Made by a program: the position numbers and the translations under genes | Shown here: one piece after another, positions 55,708 to 64,000 of the stretch | Position numbering within the stretch: position 1 is the first letter of the stretch | How the letters are laid out: each line of letters begins with the position of its first letter | From: Acaryochloris sp. IP29b_bin.148 | GTDB lineage: Bacteria; Cyanobacteriota; Cyanobacteriia; Thermosynechococcales; Thermosynechococcaceae | Assembly (NCBI RefSeq): GCF_028285565.1 | Contig: NZ_JANQOY010000239.1 | Span: 25,845 to 89,844, forward strand | DNA: 64,000 nucleotides | Direction of reading: 5' to 3' | The notes under the pieces: model-generated | What the model saw: the letters and a program-made list of their open reading frames with translations, nothing else | Database searches by the model: none | Told to the model about the DNA's origin: nothing

Positions 55708-56228
55708 AGTAAAGACGCTCCCTTAATGATTCCATTGAATTTCAGTGTAGGAAGGCTGTTTGCGTTTGGCCTATTCACTGCATAAAACTTTAAGGGCTGT
55801 CTCGATAACTGGCCGACTTTGAAGGCAGGTCAGTCCTAACACCACGCGTGCTATCACCTGGATAAGGCGCATCCGTTTGCCTGGTTATGGATAGTTGATT
55901 AACGCCTTTGATGACAGCCCTTGACGCTCGTAACGTTGACATTTATTACAAATACTACCCATAAATAAAATCAAGGGCAGGATCAAAACGCAACCCCACT
56001 TTGAGTATGACAGTGGAATGTCAAAGACTAGAGGTCGGCGGTACGCCTTACCCATAGGGAAGTGATAAGCAGCACCTGCGCCTGTGACGCACATCATATA
56101 TTTAATCTGGCTGAAATTTTATGCTGGATTGCAGTGAGCCACAGTTTAAGAACAAACCTAGCAAGGCCACGACAGTTCATATCTAAGTACACACCCAATC
56201 TTACCCCCCTGCTTCGAAGGAGATTCCT
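55708..56228. other. intergenic region with inverted repeats
   Basis: 521 bases. A 10-bp inverted repeat bounds 55792-55922 (separate entry). Frames inside (for example minus strand 55885-56097) lack support. GAAGGAG before 56229 is the ribosome site of the exported protein. Confidence 0.55.
55792..55922. repeat. possible small element with 10-bp inverted ends
   Basis: AAGGGCTGTC at 55792-55801 and GACAGCCCTT at 55913-55922 are perfect inverted repeats 131 bases apart end to end. GGGCTGTC-type ends occur in some transposable elements, so a MITE-like remnant is possible. No target-site duplication is clear. Confidence 0.4.
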
Positions 56229-56576
56229 ATGACTCGCCAATTCAAAATGATTGCTGGTTTGCTGGCAACCACTAGCGCAGCTGGATTCGTGGTTGCTGCT
56301 TTCCCCCAAGCCTCATTGGCTGGTCAAAAGCACAGTTACGACCCCATTTTGGTTCAACGTTACAATGCTGGCTGTGTTGAGAAGCTAGTCGGTAAAGGCA
56401 AAGACCCTGCTCAAGCGAAGCAAATGTGTAGCTGCTCCATGAGCAATATGCAAAGCCAGCTGACTGAGAACGAAGCTATTAGCCTCTTGATTAAAGCCCA
56501 ATTTAGCTTTGACAAGGATCAGGAGACGGGGATGCCCACCTCCCTATCTCCTTACTTCGTCGGTTGTAAAGCTTAG
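56229..56576 (+). CDS. exported cysteine-containing small protein
   Basis: A 115-residue protein with a signal peptide ending near ASLA-G. The mature part of about 85 residues has four cysteines (NAGCVEKL, QMCSCSM, VGCKA) that could form two disulfides. Helix-like segments surround NMQSQLTENEAISLLI. A strong GAAGGAG precedes ATG 56229. No family is recognised. Its stop overlaps the stop of the convergent methyltransferase. Confidence 0.75.
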   Translation: MTRQFKMIAGLLATTSAAGFVVAAFPQASLAGQKHSYDPILVQRYNAGCVEKLVGKGKDPAQAKQMCSCSMSNMQSQLTENEAISLLIKAQFSFDKDQETGMPTSLSPYFVGCKA

Positions 56577-57253
56577 ATTCCAGTATTCATTCTGTGGTAA
56601 ATAATCCTGGCTTGCGGCACTGTGCCGCCTGCTAGGAAGATGGCTCGTTCTGTTTCCTGAAAACCGTAGGTTGTGAATTCAGCTAACTCTTGAGGAGAAA
56701 GGGGCCAGGGTGGACCTTCGCATTCCGTCTCATCCGTGCGTGTTCTCGTAATCACTAGGAGCATACCGGTTTGACTGACTAATGGTGCGATCGCACCGAT
56801 GACTTGGGGACGCATCCCTATCGGTAAAGCCTGAATATTGCGGCACTCGTACACCAGATCAAAGGTCTGTTGCCAGTTTGGATCGAGATTGAACAAGTCT
56901 GCCGCTTGGTAGTGCACCTCTGAATTAGGGAAACGCTGCCGACACCATGCGATCGCAGTGGGTGAAACATCAAAAGCGGTGACTTGATACCCGTGCGACT
57001 GGAGGGCTTCCGCATCATCCCCTAGTCCACAGCCAATCACCAAAGCCGAGCGATTGGAGACCTGCGACTGCTGCAATAGCCATTCTTGTAAATAAGGATG
57101 GGGGGTTGACTTCGCCCAAGGTACCTGAGCCATATCCCCTTGCGCTTGCGCATAGAGCGGTTCGAACCAGGCATAGGGTTGATTCTGTTGTTGGGCCTGA
57201 GTGGCTAAGGTCTTGACGTGTTGTTGTAAGGCGGCAGGCTGCTGTTCAAACAT
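56573..57253 (-). CDS. class I SAM-dependent methyltransferase
   Basis: A 226-residue methyltransferase of the thiopurine-methyltransferase-like type: SALVIGCGLGDDAEALQSHGYQVTAFDVSPTAIAWCRQRFP holds the SAM motif I and the acidic residue, and FDLVYECRNIQALP holds motif II/IV. YQAADLF fits motif III. The substrate is not deducible. ATG 57253 is chosen over an upstream GTG (57289) that lacks a ribosome site. Confidence 0.88.
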   Translation of the reverse strand: MFEQQPAALQQHVKTLATQAQQQNQPYAWFEPLYAQAQGDMAQVPWAKSTPHPYLQEWLLQQSQVSNRSALVIGCGLGDDAEALQSHGYQVTAFDVSPTAIAWCRQRFPNSEVHYQAADLFNLDPNWQQTFDLVYECRNIQALPIGMRPQVIGAIAPLVSQTGMLLVITRTRTDETECEGPPWPLSPQELAEFTTYGFQETERAIFLAGGTVPQARIIYHRMNTGI

Positions 57254-57397
57254 GGTGTTTTTGAGACCAGAAGGTTGTTGTGGTGACACGCGACTGCTTG
57301 GCGCAGTAGTGGTTTCTCCTCCCTATCAGGGATTCGCGTTTTATCCTAACTTGCTACAGTGAGCTTGTGTTACTCGTCGTTTTTGTGGAGCAGTTCG

Positions 57398-58393
57398 ATG
57401 ATGCGCAGACACTGGATGCCCCTGCTGCTGGGTTTGATGTTGGCGGTCGGATGCAGCGTTGCCACCCGAGCCACCCCAACGCTTACCTTGGGTTTACCGA
57501 TTGACTGTACGCTGGGGCAAGACTGTTTTGTCCTACTCTACCCCGATCGCGATCCCGGACCGGACGCCGTCGATTTTGGTTGCGGCCGGATGACCTATGA
57601 CGGTCATAAAGGGACTGATTTTGCGATTCCCGATGACAAGGCGATGGCCAAAGGCGTGACTGTTAAAGCAGCAGCGGCAGGGACCGTTTTGCGAACTCGC
57701 AATAATATTCGCGATCGCCGTCTTCAAGATCCCAGCCAAACGACTGAAGTTGAGGGCACTGAATGTGGAAACGGGGTGGTCATTGACCATGGTCAGAACT
57801 GGCAAACACAGTATTGCCATCTCCGTCAGGGCAGCGTTTCCGTGCAGCCCGGCGACAAGGTGACAGAAGGAACGCCGCTGGGGCTGGTAGGAAATTCTGG
57901 GAAAGCGTCCTTCCCGCATGTGCACTTGAGCGTTCGTTACCAGGAGCAAGTCGTTGATCCCTTTGTGGGACCAGAGGCGCAGACAGGATGCCAGACGCCC
58001 CAAAATCCCCTGTGGAAATCGACGCTTCCCTACCAGCCAACGGGATTAATTCGGTCTGGATTTGCGACCCAACTACCTGAGCTAGATCAGTTGTGGGACG
58101 GCGATTTTAAGGAGAAAACTCTGTCCGTCGATAGTCCTGCTATCGTGTTTTGGGTTCACACCTATGGCATGCTCCAGGGCGATCAGGAACGATTGCAGTT
58201 ACGCGATCCCAAGGGGAAGACGGTTGCCAATTTGAATCGTCCCATGTCCGAACCCCAGAGAGTATGGACTCGATCAGTCGGCAAGAAGAAAACTACTCCA
58301 TCTCTAATGCCAGGTCGTTGGTCGGGTCGATATCAGTTGCTCCGAGAGGGGAAAGCGCTGATTGACCATGAACAAACCGTGACCTTGAAATAA
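57398..58393 (+). CDS. M23-family (LytM-type) peptidase lipoprotein
   Basis: A 331-residue protein with a lipobox (LAVGC) after a hydrophobic signal. The M23 metalloprotease domain (about 40-215) has zinc ligands in YDGHKGTDFAIP (H, D) and in FPHVHLSV (HxH), with GNGVVIDHGQNWQTQYCHL between. A beta-rich domain follows (about 225-331). It may act on peptidoglycan or as a regulator. GGAG lies 7 bases before ATG 57398, and the upstream GTG start is less likely. Confidence 0.9.
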   Translation: MMRRHWMPLLLGLMLAVGCSVATRATPTLTLGLPIDCTLGQDCFVLLYPDRDPGPDAVDFGCGRMTYDGHKGTDFAIPDDKAMAKGVTVKAAAAGTVLRTRNNIRDRRLQDPSQTTEVEGTECGNGVVIDHGQNWQTQYCHLRQGSVSVQPGDKVTEGTPLGLVGNSGKASFPHVHLSVRYQEQVVDPFVGPEAQTGCQTPQNPLWKSTLPYQPTGLIRSGFATQLPELDQLWDGDFKEKTLSVDSPAIVFWVHTYGMLQGDQERLQLRDPKGKTVANLNRPMSEPQRVWTRSVGKKKTTPSLMPGRWSGRYQLLREGKALIDHEQTVTLK

Positions 58394-58443
58394 GGGAATG
58401 AGTGGATCACCCATCCCAATCAGCAAAACAACGGTAGACTGCC

Positions 58444-59358
58444 ATGACCTTGAATTCCAATCGTTGGGCCTTGCTGGCATTATTAATGGGGGCTGTAGGT
58501 ATTGCCTTTGCTCCCATTTTTGTGCGGCTGAGTGAATTAGGTCCGAGTGCAACGGCGTTTTATCGGTTAGGGTTTGCTGTTCCTCTTTTGGGACTGTGGG
58601 CTGCCGTTTCCCCCTCTCAATCTGTACAGCCCCGGAAACGCAGAATCGTAGAGATGCTGCCCTTGATGTCTGCTGGGCTTTTTTTTGCGGCTGATTTAGC
58701 GGTTTGGCATTGGTCGATTTATTTCACCTCCGTGGCCAATGCCACCTTGCTAGCCAATTTTGCCCCAATTTTTGTGGTGTTAGGCAGTTGGCTGCTGTTT
58801 GGGGAAACGTTCTCGGGATGGTTTCTCGTTGCGATCTCACTCGTGCTTATCGGGGCCACTCAGCTGGTGAGTGCTAGCCTTACCGTGGATCCCCAACACC
58901 TGATGGGTGATGGCTTAGGGCTACTGACGGCAGTCTTCTATGCTGGATATATTCTGTCTGTGTCTCGTTTGCGCTTGTCTTTCCCCACTGTGACCATTGC
59001 CTTAGCCAGCAGTACCGTTGGCGCAATGCTTTTATGTTTAGTGGCTTGGCTATCGGGAGAAGGCTTTATGCCCTTAACGGTCTCTGGCTGGTTGACCTTG
59101 TTGGGGTTAGCCTGCGTATCTCAGGTAATTGGCCAAAGTTTAATTATGTTTGCCCTGGCTCATTTGCCCTCCGCCTTTGCCTCTGTCAGTTTATTGCTAC
59201 AGCCCGTTACGGCGGCACTCCTAGCGTGGCAGTTCTTTGGGGAAGCCCTAAGTCTGAAACAAGGCGTGGGGGGCGCTATTGTATTGGCAGGGATTAGCCT
59301 GGCTCGATGGAGCGATAGCCCTAAATCGGCCGGATTCGCCAACGACTCTCGCCACTAA
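58444..59358 (+). CDS. EamA/DMT-superfamily transporter
   Basis: A 304-residue membrane protein with about ten helices in two EamA repeats (VGIAFAPIFVRLSELGPSATAFYRLGFAVP; GDGLGLLTAVFYAGYILSVSRLR). The second repeat ends with SVSLLLQPVTAALLAWQFFGEALS, a common signature of the family. The substrate is unknown. It follows the M23 gene by 50 bases on the same strand. Confidence 0.88.
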   Translation: MTLNSNRWALLALLMGAVGIAFAPIFVRLSELGPSATAFYRLGFAVPLLGLWAAVSPSQSVQPRKRRIVEMLPLMSAGLFFAADLAVWHWSIYFTSVANATLLANFAPIFVVLGSWLLFGETFSGWFLVAISLVLIGATQLVSASLTVDPQHLMGDGLGLLTAVFYAGYILSVSRLRLSFPTVTIALASSTVGAMLLCLVAWLSGEGFMPLTVSGWLTLLGLACVSQVIGQSLIMFALAHLPSAFASVSLLLQPVTAALLAWQFFGEALSLKQGVGGAIVLAGISLARWSDSPKSAGFANDSRH

Positions 59359-59394
59359 CCCTCGCTACCGATTGAATGATTCTGAGACTCGTGT

Positions 59395-59889
59395 ATGCAA
59401 CTTCGCGCCCAACACCTGATTGCCCAACCCATTACCCCAGAGACCTTTCAGCCCTTTGGACAAGTGATTTTTGCCACCGATGATGGGGCAGCCTATGGTC
59501 CTGACAATGCCCAGTTGCAGCTACACAAGGGCATTCCTCGGTTCTATATTATGCGGTTAGAGCAGCGGGGATGTCGATTTACGCAGATTACCCGCCATCA
59601 GCAATGCACTCAATGTTTAGGCGCATTGGCCAACCAGTCATGGTTGATGGCAGTGGCGCCTTCAGGAGCCGCTCAGTCCCCGTCCCTAGCGGAGATTACC
59701 GCCTTTCAAATTCCGGGGAATTGCTTTATCAAATTAGAGGTGGGCACCTGGCATGCCGGTCCTTACTTTGCCTCCGACTGGATTGATTTCTATAACTTAG
59801 AACTGGCGGATACCAATCAGGTCGATCACGACACCTGTGATCTGTCCGCCCTTTATAATGTTGAACTCCACATCGACCTGGCGATGTAA
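59395..59889 (+). CDS. ureidoglycolate lyase family protein (AllA-like)
   Basis: A 164-residue protein of the AllA family, which splits ureidoglycolate to glyoxylate and urea. Recognisable are AQPITPETFQPFGQVI, the histidines of RHQQCTQCLGAL, SWLMAVAPSG and FIKLEVGTWHAGPYF. No allantoin genes are nearby, so the physiological substrate may differ. It follows the EamA gene by 36 bases and precedes the channel gene by 11. Confidence 0.88.
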   Translation: MQLRAQHLIAQPITPETFQPFGQVIFATDDGAAYGPDNAQLQLHKGIPRFYIMRLEQRGCRFTQITRHQQCTQCLGALANQSWLMAVAPSGAAQSPSLAEITAFQIPGNCFIKLEVGTWHAGPYFASDWIDFYNLELADTNQVDHDTCDLSALYNVELHIDLAM

Positions 59890-59900
59890 TTGTCTACTGT

Positions 59901-60848
59901 ATGCTGCCCCCTGTGAATTATCGTCGTCGTCAATCTTCACTTCGTCGTCAATTAGCCCGAAGGTTGCCTCCTAAAAGTGTCTTGAAGTTTCAGGACGGAA
60001 AATTTTCGGTTTCGGGCTTAGATGCCTGGTATACCTATTGGCGCGATCCTTACCATTTGCTACTGACCATCCCTTGGCCGGGGTTCCTGCTGATTTTGGC
60101 CGGGGGATATGTGGTGATTAATATCCTGTTTGCCTTGGCCTTTTTAGCCGGAGGAGACTGTATTGCCAACGCCACACCGGGGTCCTTTTGGGATGCCTAT
60201 TTCTTCAGTGTGCAAACCTTAGGGGCCATTGGCTACGGTGCCATGCATCCCACCACCCCCTATGCCAATTTAGTGGTTACGGTGGAAGCTTTTACCAGTA
60301 TCCTCAGCGTGGCCCTGATTACAGGACTGGCCTTTGCCCGGTTCTCTCGTCCAGCCGCACGCGTGCTCTTTAGCCAAGTTGCGGTGATCACGCCCTACAA
60401 CGGTGTGCCAACGCTGATGTTTCGCACGGCCAACCAACGTCGCAACCAAATTTTAGAAGCGGAAATTAATCTCTACTTTTTGCAGGACGAAATTAGCAGT
60501 GAGGGGGACTCGATGCGGCATTTGTATAATCTCAAGCTGCTGCGCCATCGCACCCCATCCTTTACCCTGACGTTGACGGTGATGCACCCGATTGATGAAA
60601 GTAGTCCCCTGTATGGGGCGACAGCAGAATCTTTAGAACATACCAAGGCCACTCTGATTGTGACGCTCACTGGAATTGACGACACCGTGGCCCAATCCTT
60701 ACACGCCCGTCATACCTATGGGGCAACGGATATCCTCTGGAACCATAAGTTTATTGATTTGTTTCATCAAACGCCCAATGGTCATCGCTATATCGATTAC
60801 ACCCACTTCCACGATGTCTTGCCACAGTCGTCCGATCGCAAGCACTAA
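59901..60848 (+). CDS. inward-rectifier (KirBac-type) potassium channel
   Basis: A 315-residue protein. An amphipathic N-terminus (YTYWRDPYHLLLTIPWPGFL) leads to two helices around the pore: the selectivity filter is the IGYG of LGAIGYGAMHP, with the first helix at about 60-80 and the second at about 125-150. The C-terminal domain (FSQVAVITPYNGVPTLMFRTANQRRNQILEAEI) is the Kir beta-sandwich. The gene ends 4 bases into the convergent fmt gene. Confidence 0.93.
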   Translation: MLPPVNYRRRQSSLRRQLARRLPPKSVLKFQDGKFSVSGLDAWYTYWRDPYHLLLTIPWPGFLLILAGGYVVINILFALAFLAGGDCIANATPGSFWDAYFFSVQTLGAIGYGAMHPTTPYANLVVTVEAFTSILSVALITGLAFARFSRPAARVLFSQVAVITPYNGVPTLMFRTANQRRNQILEAEINLYFLQDEISSEGDSMRHLYNLKLLRHRTPSFTLTLTVMHPIDESSPLYGATAESLEHTKATLIVTLTGIDDTVAQSLHARHTYGATDILWNHKFIDLFHQTPNGHRYIDYTHFHDVLPQSSDRKH

Positions 60849-61846
60849 GCCGTGGTCTCCCCCAACCGTTCACCCACCGAGAGTCGTAAGCCGTTGGCAA
60901 AGTCCCAGCCAGACTGGCGACGTTTTCCCGCCATCTGTAGGGAGCGCAGCAGCAATCCGCCTTCACCTGTCTGGACAACAGGTCCCTGTTGGGGGGCAAT
61001 ATAAACGAGGCTGCCGGGAGGGGCATCCGTGGCGGGAATGGCCTGGGTAAGCGCAGCTAACTCTTCTGGCAACGCTTTGGCAGCAGTCGCATTTAGCGGT
61101 GCGGTCTCCATAATTTTGAGATTAGCCCCTCGGAACTGGGTGACACAGTTAGGGGCAAACCCTCGAATCTGATTGTGGAGTGCGATCGCAGATCGAGACC
61201 AATCCAGGTGGTAATCTGATTTTTGAATCAAGGGCGCATAGGTAGCCTGTGCCGGATCTTGAGGGACAGGCGTGATCGTCTTTTCGTCTCGCTGATGCAG
61301 GGTCTTCACCAGTAGCTCACCAGAGAGATCAGCCAGGCGAATCGCCACATCCAGCGAATTCTCCAGCAAACCAATCTCAATCCTATGTTGGAGCAGCATA
61401 TCGCCCGTATCCATGCCCTCATCCATCAGCATGGTCGTTACTCCGGCCATCGGTTCGCCGTGATAGAGACCCCACTGAATGGGAGCCGCGCCTCGATATT
61501 TGGGCAACAAGGACCCATGACTGTTGATACAGCCCAAGCGAGGCATGGCCAAAATTTCAGGCGAGAGAATTTGGCCATAGGCCACGACGACAAAGGCGTC
61601 AGCCGCTTGCGATCGCAACGCTGCCAGGATCTCTGTATCCTTTTTGATATTCTGGGACTGCCATACGGGGAGTCCTGCCGCTACCGCCACAGACTTAACA
61701 GGGGACGGAGAGACCTGCTTGCCTCTCCCCCGTCGTTTATCTGGCTGAGTCACCACCCCCAGCACTTCAAAGCCGGGCTCGTTTAATAACCGCTCTAAAC
61801 TAGGGACCGCAAATTGCGGCGTTCCCCAATAAATAAGTTTAATCAC
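60845..61846 (-). CDS. fmt: methionyl-tRNA formyltransferase
   Basis: A 333-residue enzyme that formylates initiator Met-tRNA. The N-terminus (KLIYWGTPQFAVPSLERL), VVAYGQILSPEIL, the HGSLLPKYRGAAPIQW region with its conserved histidine, and MDEGMDTGDML are all typical. The C-terminal domain (FANGLRLSVGE) is present. The best start is GTG 61846, at the family's usual N-terminus. A longer in-frame TTG start at 61885 would add 13 residues. The stop overlaps that of the channel gene. Confidence 0.95.
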   Translation of the reverse strand: MIKLIYWGTPQFAVPSLERLLNEPGFEVLGVVTQPDKRRGRGKQVSPSPVKSVAVAAGLPVWQSQNIKKDTEILAALRSQAADAFVVVAYGQILSPEILAMPRLGCINSHGSLLPKYRGAAPIQWGLYHGEPMAGVTTMLMDEGMDTGDMLLQHRIEIGLLENSLDVAIRLADLSGELLVKTLHQRDEKTITPVPQDPAQATYAPLIQKSDYHLDWSRSAIALHNQIRGFAPNCVTQFRGANLKIMETAPLNATAAKALPEELAALTQAIPATDAPPGSLVYIAPQQGPVVQTGEGGLLLRSLQMAGKRRQSGWDFANGLRLSVGERLGETTA

Positions 61847-61910
61847 ACTGTCCAGACGCTCTACCCTGGCATAATACCCCGCCAACCTGGAGAAACGTCA
61901 TACAGAACGT

Positions 61911-62717
61911 CTAGGGTATCGGTTGCACCTTGTTGGGATCTGCTTCCTCAGTTCCCTTTAGCATCTGGCGCAACGCCACCAATCCTTTTTTGACTTGACG
62001 AGAAACCGTAACCGCACTAATACCTAAAGCCTCAGCCGTTTCTTTTTGCGTTAAATCATGGAAGAAAACAAACTCTAGTACATCAGACGTCCGTTTCTCT
62101 AACTTAGATAGCGCCTGACGCAGACGAATTTGATCTTCTTGAGCCAACTGAAAGCTATGATATTGGCGATCGGGGAGCAGCTCACCTAAAGATATAGATT
62201 CTTGCTCAGAATTATGGGCTGGTGCATCTAAACTCAATACAGAGCGATTACAGCAGGCTAGCTTGACTTCCTGCCATTCTTTTTGGCAAATATCAAGGGC
62301 TTTTGCGACCTCAACATCGGTGGGTTGTCGCTGCAATTCATCTCGCATGGAGCGAGTGACGTTAATGGCTTGTCGCTGCAATTCATGCCATTTTCTAGGA
62401 ATCCGAACCTGAGGGCTTTTATCCCGCAGATAATGCTGGATTTCTCCCCGAATGTAAGGAACAGCAAAGGAGCTAAAGGCATGACCCTTAATCAGATCAA
62501 AACGCTCAATGGCCCGAATCAGACCGAGGGAACCCACCTGCATTAAATCGTCAAAACTCTCAGTCGAATGCCCGACCCAACGGTGGGCTTCTTTTCTCAC
62601 TAACCCCAAATTCAACTGCACTAAACGATTCCGCAATTCAGTGCAAGAAGAGTGTTGATATTGCTGTAATAACTCTAAACTGGTGCTTTTTAATTCTTGA
62701 GAAAGAGTCGCGGTCAT
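61911..62717 (-). CDS. sigF: RNA polymerase sigma factor SigF type (group 3)
   Basis: A 268-residue sigma-70 family factor with regions 2 (SFDDLMQVGSLGLIRAIERFD; SFAVPYIRGEIQHYLRDKSP), 3 and 4 (LTQKETAEALGISAVTVSRQVKKGL, the -35-binding helix-turn-helix). It lacks region 1.1 and has the size of group 3 SigF, which drives motility/pilus and stress genes in cyanobacteria. Region 3 contains a duplicated ELQRQ stretch (62325 and 62370). No anti-sigma gene is adjacent. Confidence 0.9.
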   Translation of the reverse strand: MTATLSQELKSTSLELLQQYQHSSCTELRNRLVQLNLGLVRKEAHRWVGHSTESFDDLMQVGSLGLIRAIERFDLIKGHAFSSFAVPYIRGEIQHYLRDKSPQVRIPRKWHELQRQAINVTRSMRDELQRQPTDVEVAKALDICQKEWQEVKLACCNRSVLSLDAPAHNSEQESISLGELLPDRQYHSFQLAQEDQIRLRQALSKLEKRTSDVLEFVFFHDLTQKETAEALGISAVTVSRQVKKGLVALRQMLKGTEEADPNKVQPIP

Positions 62718-63120
62718 ATCAAAAAAGTGATGTGAAGTTGTAGTGTTTTAACTCATCCAAATTAAGCTGTATCAACGTTGCGAATTTAATTTGAACCTTC
62801 CATTAACTTAAGAAGTCAAGGGATAAACGAGCATCAGCAAATCCACTGAACTTTATGGAACACTACTTAACATTACTTACCGATTGATCATGCCTCCTTG
62901 TTTTTATAAGGGGCAAAGCCGCCCACAGCAACGCATGACTGCACCTGCACGCCATCAATCAGCAATTGATTTTTAGAGCCTCTTGATCGGGATTCCGTAA
63001 GACTACTCCTACTGAGAACATACAAAAAGCAGGTGCGCTATTAGCACACCTGCTTCTGGGAAATCGATTAAGGACTAAAGCTGGAACCGTAACGGCTAGC
63101 TTTAGTTTGACAAATTCACC
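62718..63120. other. intergenic region with the psbO terminator
   Basis: 403 bases. It holds the hairpin at 63021-63055 that ends psbO transcription and presumably the sigF promoter nearer 62718. No gene was supported. Confidence 0.6.
63021..63055 (-). terminator. intrinsic terminator of psbO
   Basis: Arms 63027-63038 and 63044-63055 form a 12-bp stem with one mismatch and a TATTA loop. On the minus strand the stem is followed by a T-run (complement of AAAAA at 63024-63028), typical of rho-independent termination downstream of psbO. Confidence 0.85.
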
Positions 63121-63924
63121 TTAGTTAAGGCGACCATAAAAGATGCCCTGGACTTTCACTTCTAGGGGATCAATGGCTCCTAAATCAGAATCGGAGAATT
63201 GCTCACTTTCGAAGGTTCCGCCAAACTCGCCCGTCTCAGAATCTACGGAAGCAACGGTCAAAGAGATGTTGCCTTCAGTTAGATCGAAGCGCTTAGCATT
63301 AGCACGATTTAAGGCGTCATCATCGGGATCAGCAGCCAAGGCGACCGCATTATCATATCCAGTAGAAACCCCTCGTCCTTTGGGATCGAGGAAACCAGAA
63401 GTCCGGTAAGAAGGAACAGAAAATCCACCAGAGAAGGATGTACCATCTGCAATGGAGCTGCCAGAGGCTGAAGCTACAAGCTCTTTAACGGTGAACAGCA
63501 TGGGCACTCGCTCACGCCCAGAAATCTGTACCGTAATGGCTTGGAAATCCATGCCATCTTTCTCTTTGAACGTTAGCTTGCCACCGTCAGCAGACAAAGG
63601 CCCCTCAATTTGCTCAAGGGTGGTTGTTTTCCGAGTCATCACGCTCGCAGGCACAAATTCTGCCTCTTGGCGAGGATTCTTCGGCTCTTCTTTAACAAAG
63701 AAAGTAGTAGGTTGTAAACACAAATCTGTGATGTAGGCAGAACCCCCGACAGAGATGGTGTCACCAGTACCTGTAGGAAGGGTTGGGCAGCTATCAGCCA
63801 GACCAGTGCCTTTTACCTGGTCATAGGTCATGGAGCTGGGAACTACAGCCAAAGCCTTGGCATTGACTGAGAATACTCCCAGACAGACCGCTAAAAAAGT
63901 TACGATTAAAGTGCGAAATCTCAT
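63121..63924 (-). CDS. psbO: photosystem II manganese-stabilising protein PsbO
   Basis: A 267-residue lumenal subunit that stabilises the Mn4CaO5 cluster. A signal peptide (LIVTFLAVCLGVFSVNAKALA) precedes the mature part, beginning LTYDQ-like MTYDQVKGTGLADSCPTL. The two conserved cysteines lie in DSCPTLP and DLCLQP, and a disulfide is expected. VPMLFTVKELVA, GGFSVPSYRTSGFLDPKGRG and EQFSDSDLGAIDPLEVKVQGIFYG are family signatures. GAGGGTG lies 6 bases before ATG 63924. A terminator hairpin follows at 63021-63055. Confidence 0.98.
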   Translation of the reverse strand: MRFRTLIVTFLAVCLGVFSVNAKALAVVPSSMTYDQVKGTGLADSCPTLPTGTGDTISVGGSAYITDLCLQPTTFFVKEEPKNPRQEAEFVPASVMTRKTTTLEQIEGPLSADGGKLTFKEKDGMDFQAITVQISGRERVPMLFTVKELVASASGSSIADGTSFSGGFSVPSYRTSGFLDPKGRGVSTGYDNAVALAADPDDDALNRANAKRFDLTEGNISLTVASVDSETGEFGGTFESEQFSDSDLGAIDPLEVKVQGIFYGRLN

Positions 63925-64000
63925 TGATCACCCTCTAGTATCAAAAGTTATGTTAATTCTTGCCAGATTGCCATCAAGGCACTGATGACCATGTTTGGTA

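Noticed and set aside
55885..56097. Minus-strand 70-codon frame with a hydrophobic stretch
   Set aside because: No start signal or family, and it overlaps the possible element. Not supported.

Overview
The window is chromosomal DNA from a cyanobacterium. Evidence includes PsbO (the photosystem II manganese-stabilising protein), a CruA-type lycopene cyclase, a SigF-type group 3 sigma factor, DUF3727 and YqeG-type cyanobacterial proteins, a SphR-style Pho box before the pst operon, and scattered HIP1 octamers (GCGATCGC, for example at 737, 4804, 13282, 18526, 23795 and 27953). The composition and the many WD40/STAND/RTX proteins suggest a large-genome species, possibly Acaryochloris or a relative, but that is only a guess. 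No rRNA, CRISPR array, prophage or intact insertion sequence was seen. There is one tRNA, Arg(UCU).

Layout. 1-7.3 kb: housekeeping genes (DUF3727, mltG, YqeG phosphatase, a PaO-type Rieske oxygenase, a PfkB kinase, tRNA-Arg, an RsmB-like methyltransferase). 7.6-12.2 kb: a two-gene unit, GTPase-TM-TPR followed by caspase-TM-WD40, the best candidate for an undescribed signalling or cell-death system. 12.3-14.4 kb: an exported protein and PIN-PhoH. 14.6-19.7 kb: response regulator, sensor kinase and RR-PAS-GGDEF-EAL, probably a phosphorelay feeding c-di-GMP turnover. 19.8-25.7 kb: a coiled-coil membrane protein, NCS2 and EamA transporters, SppA, AroH and a CBS protein. 25.8-28.7 kb: DUF5691 and SWIM genes. 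29-37.5 kb: a lipoprotein, CruA, a monooxygenase-epoxide hydrolase fusion, DUF924, EEP hydrolase and DUF427. 37.6-43.8 kb: a large HTH-NB-ARC-WD40 protein with 14 WD repeats (Apaf-1-like) and an RTX protein. 43.9-50 kb: phosphate region with pstSCAB, a Pho box, a small conserved protein and a CHAD (polyphosphate-binding) protein, then a decayed Y1 transposase. 50.8-57.3 kb: J-domain protein, SLOG-type protein, DEAD-box RNA helicase, SRPBCC, exported small protein, methyltransferase. 57.4-64 kb: M23 peptidase, EamA transporter, AllA-like lyase, Kir-type K+ channel, fmt, sigF and psbO.

How parts fit together. The pst genes form one minus-strand operon, with a Pho box upstream, a hairpin between pstS and pstC, and a U-tract terminator after pstB. 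The CHAD gene next door suggests coupling of phosphate uptake to polyphosphate. The GTPase and caspase proteins share a plan: a cytoplasmic-type enzyme domain, one membrane span, then a repeat domain (TPR or WD40). With the NB-ARC/WD40 protein 25 kb away, the window holds bacterial parallels of both apoptosome parts. Any link between them is inference.
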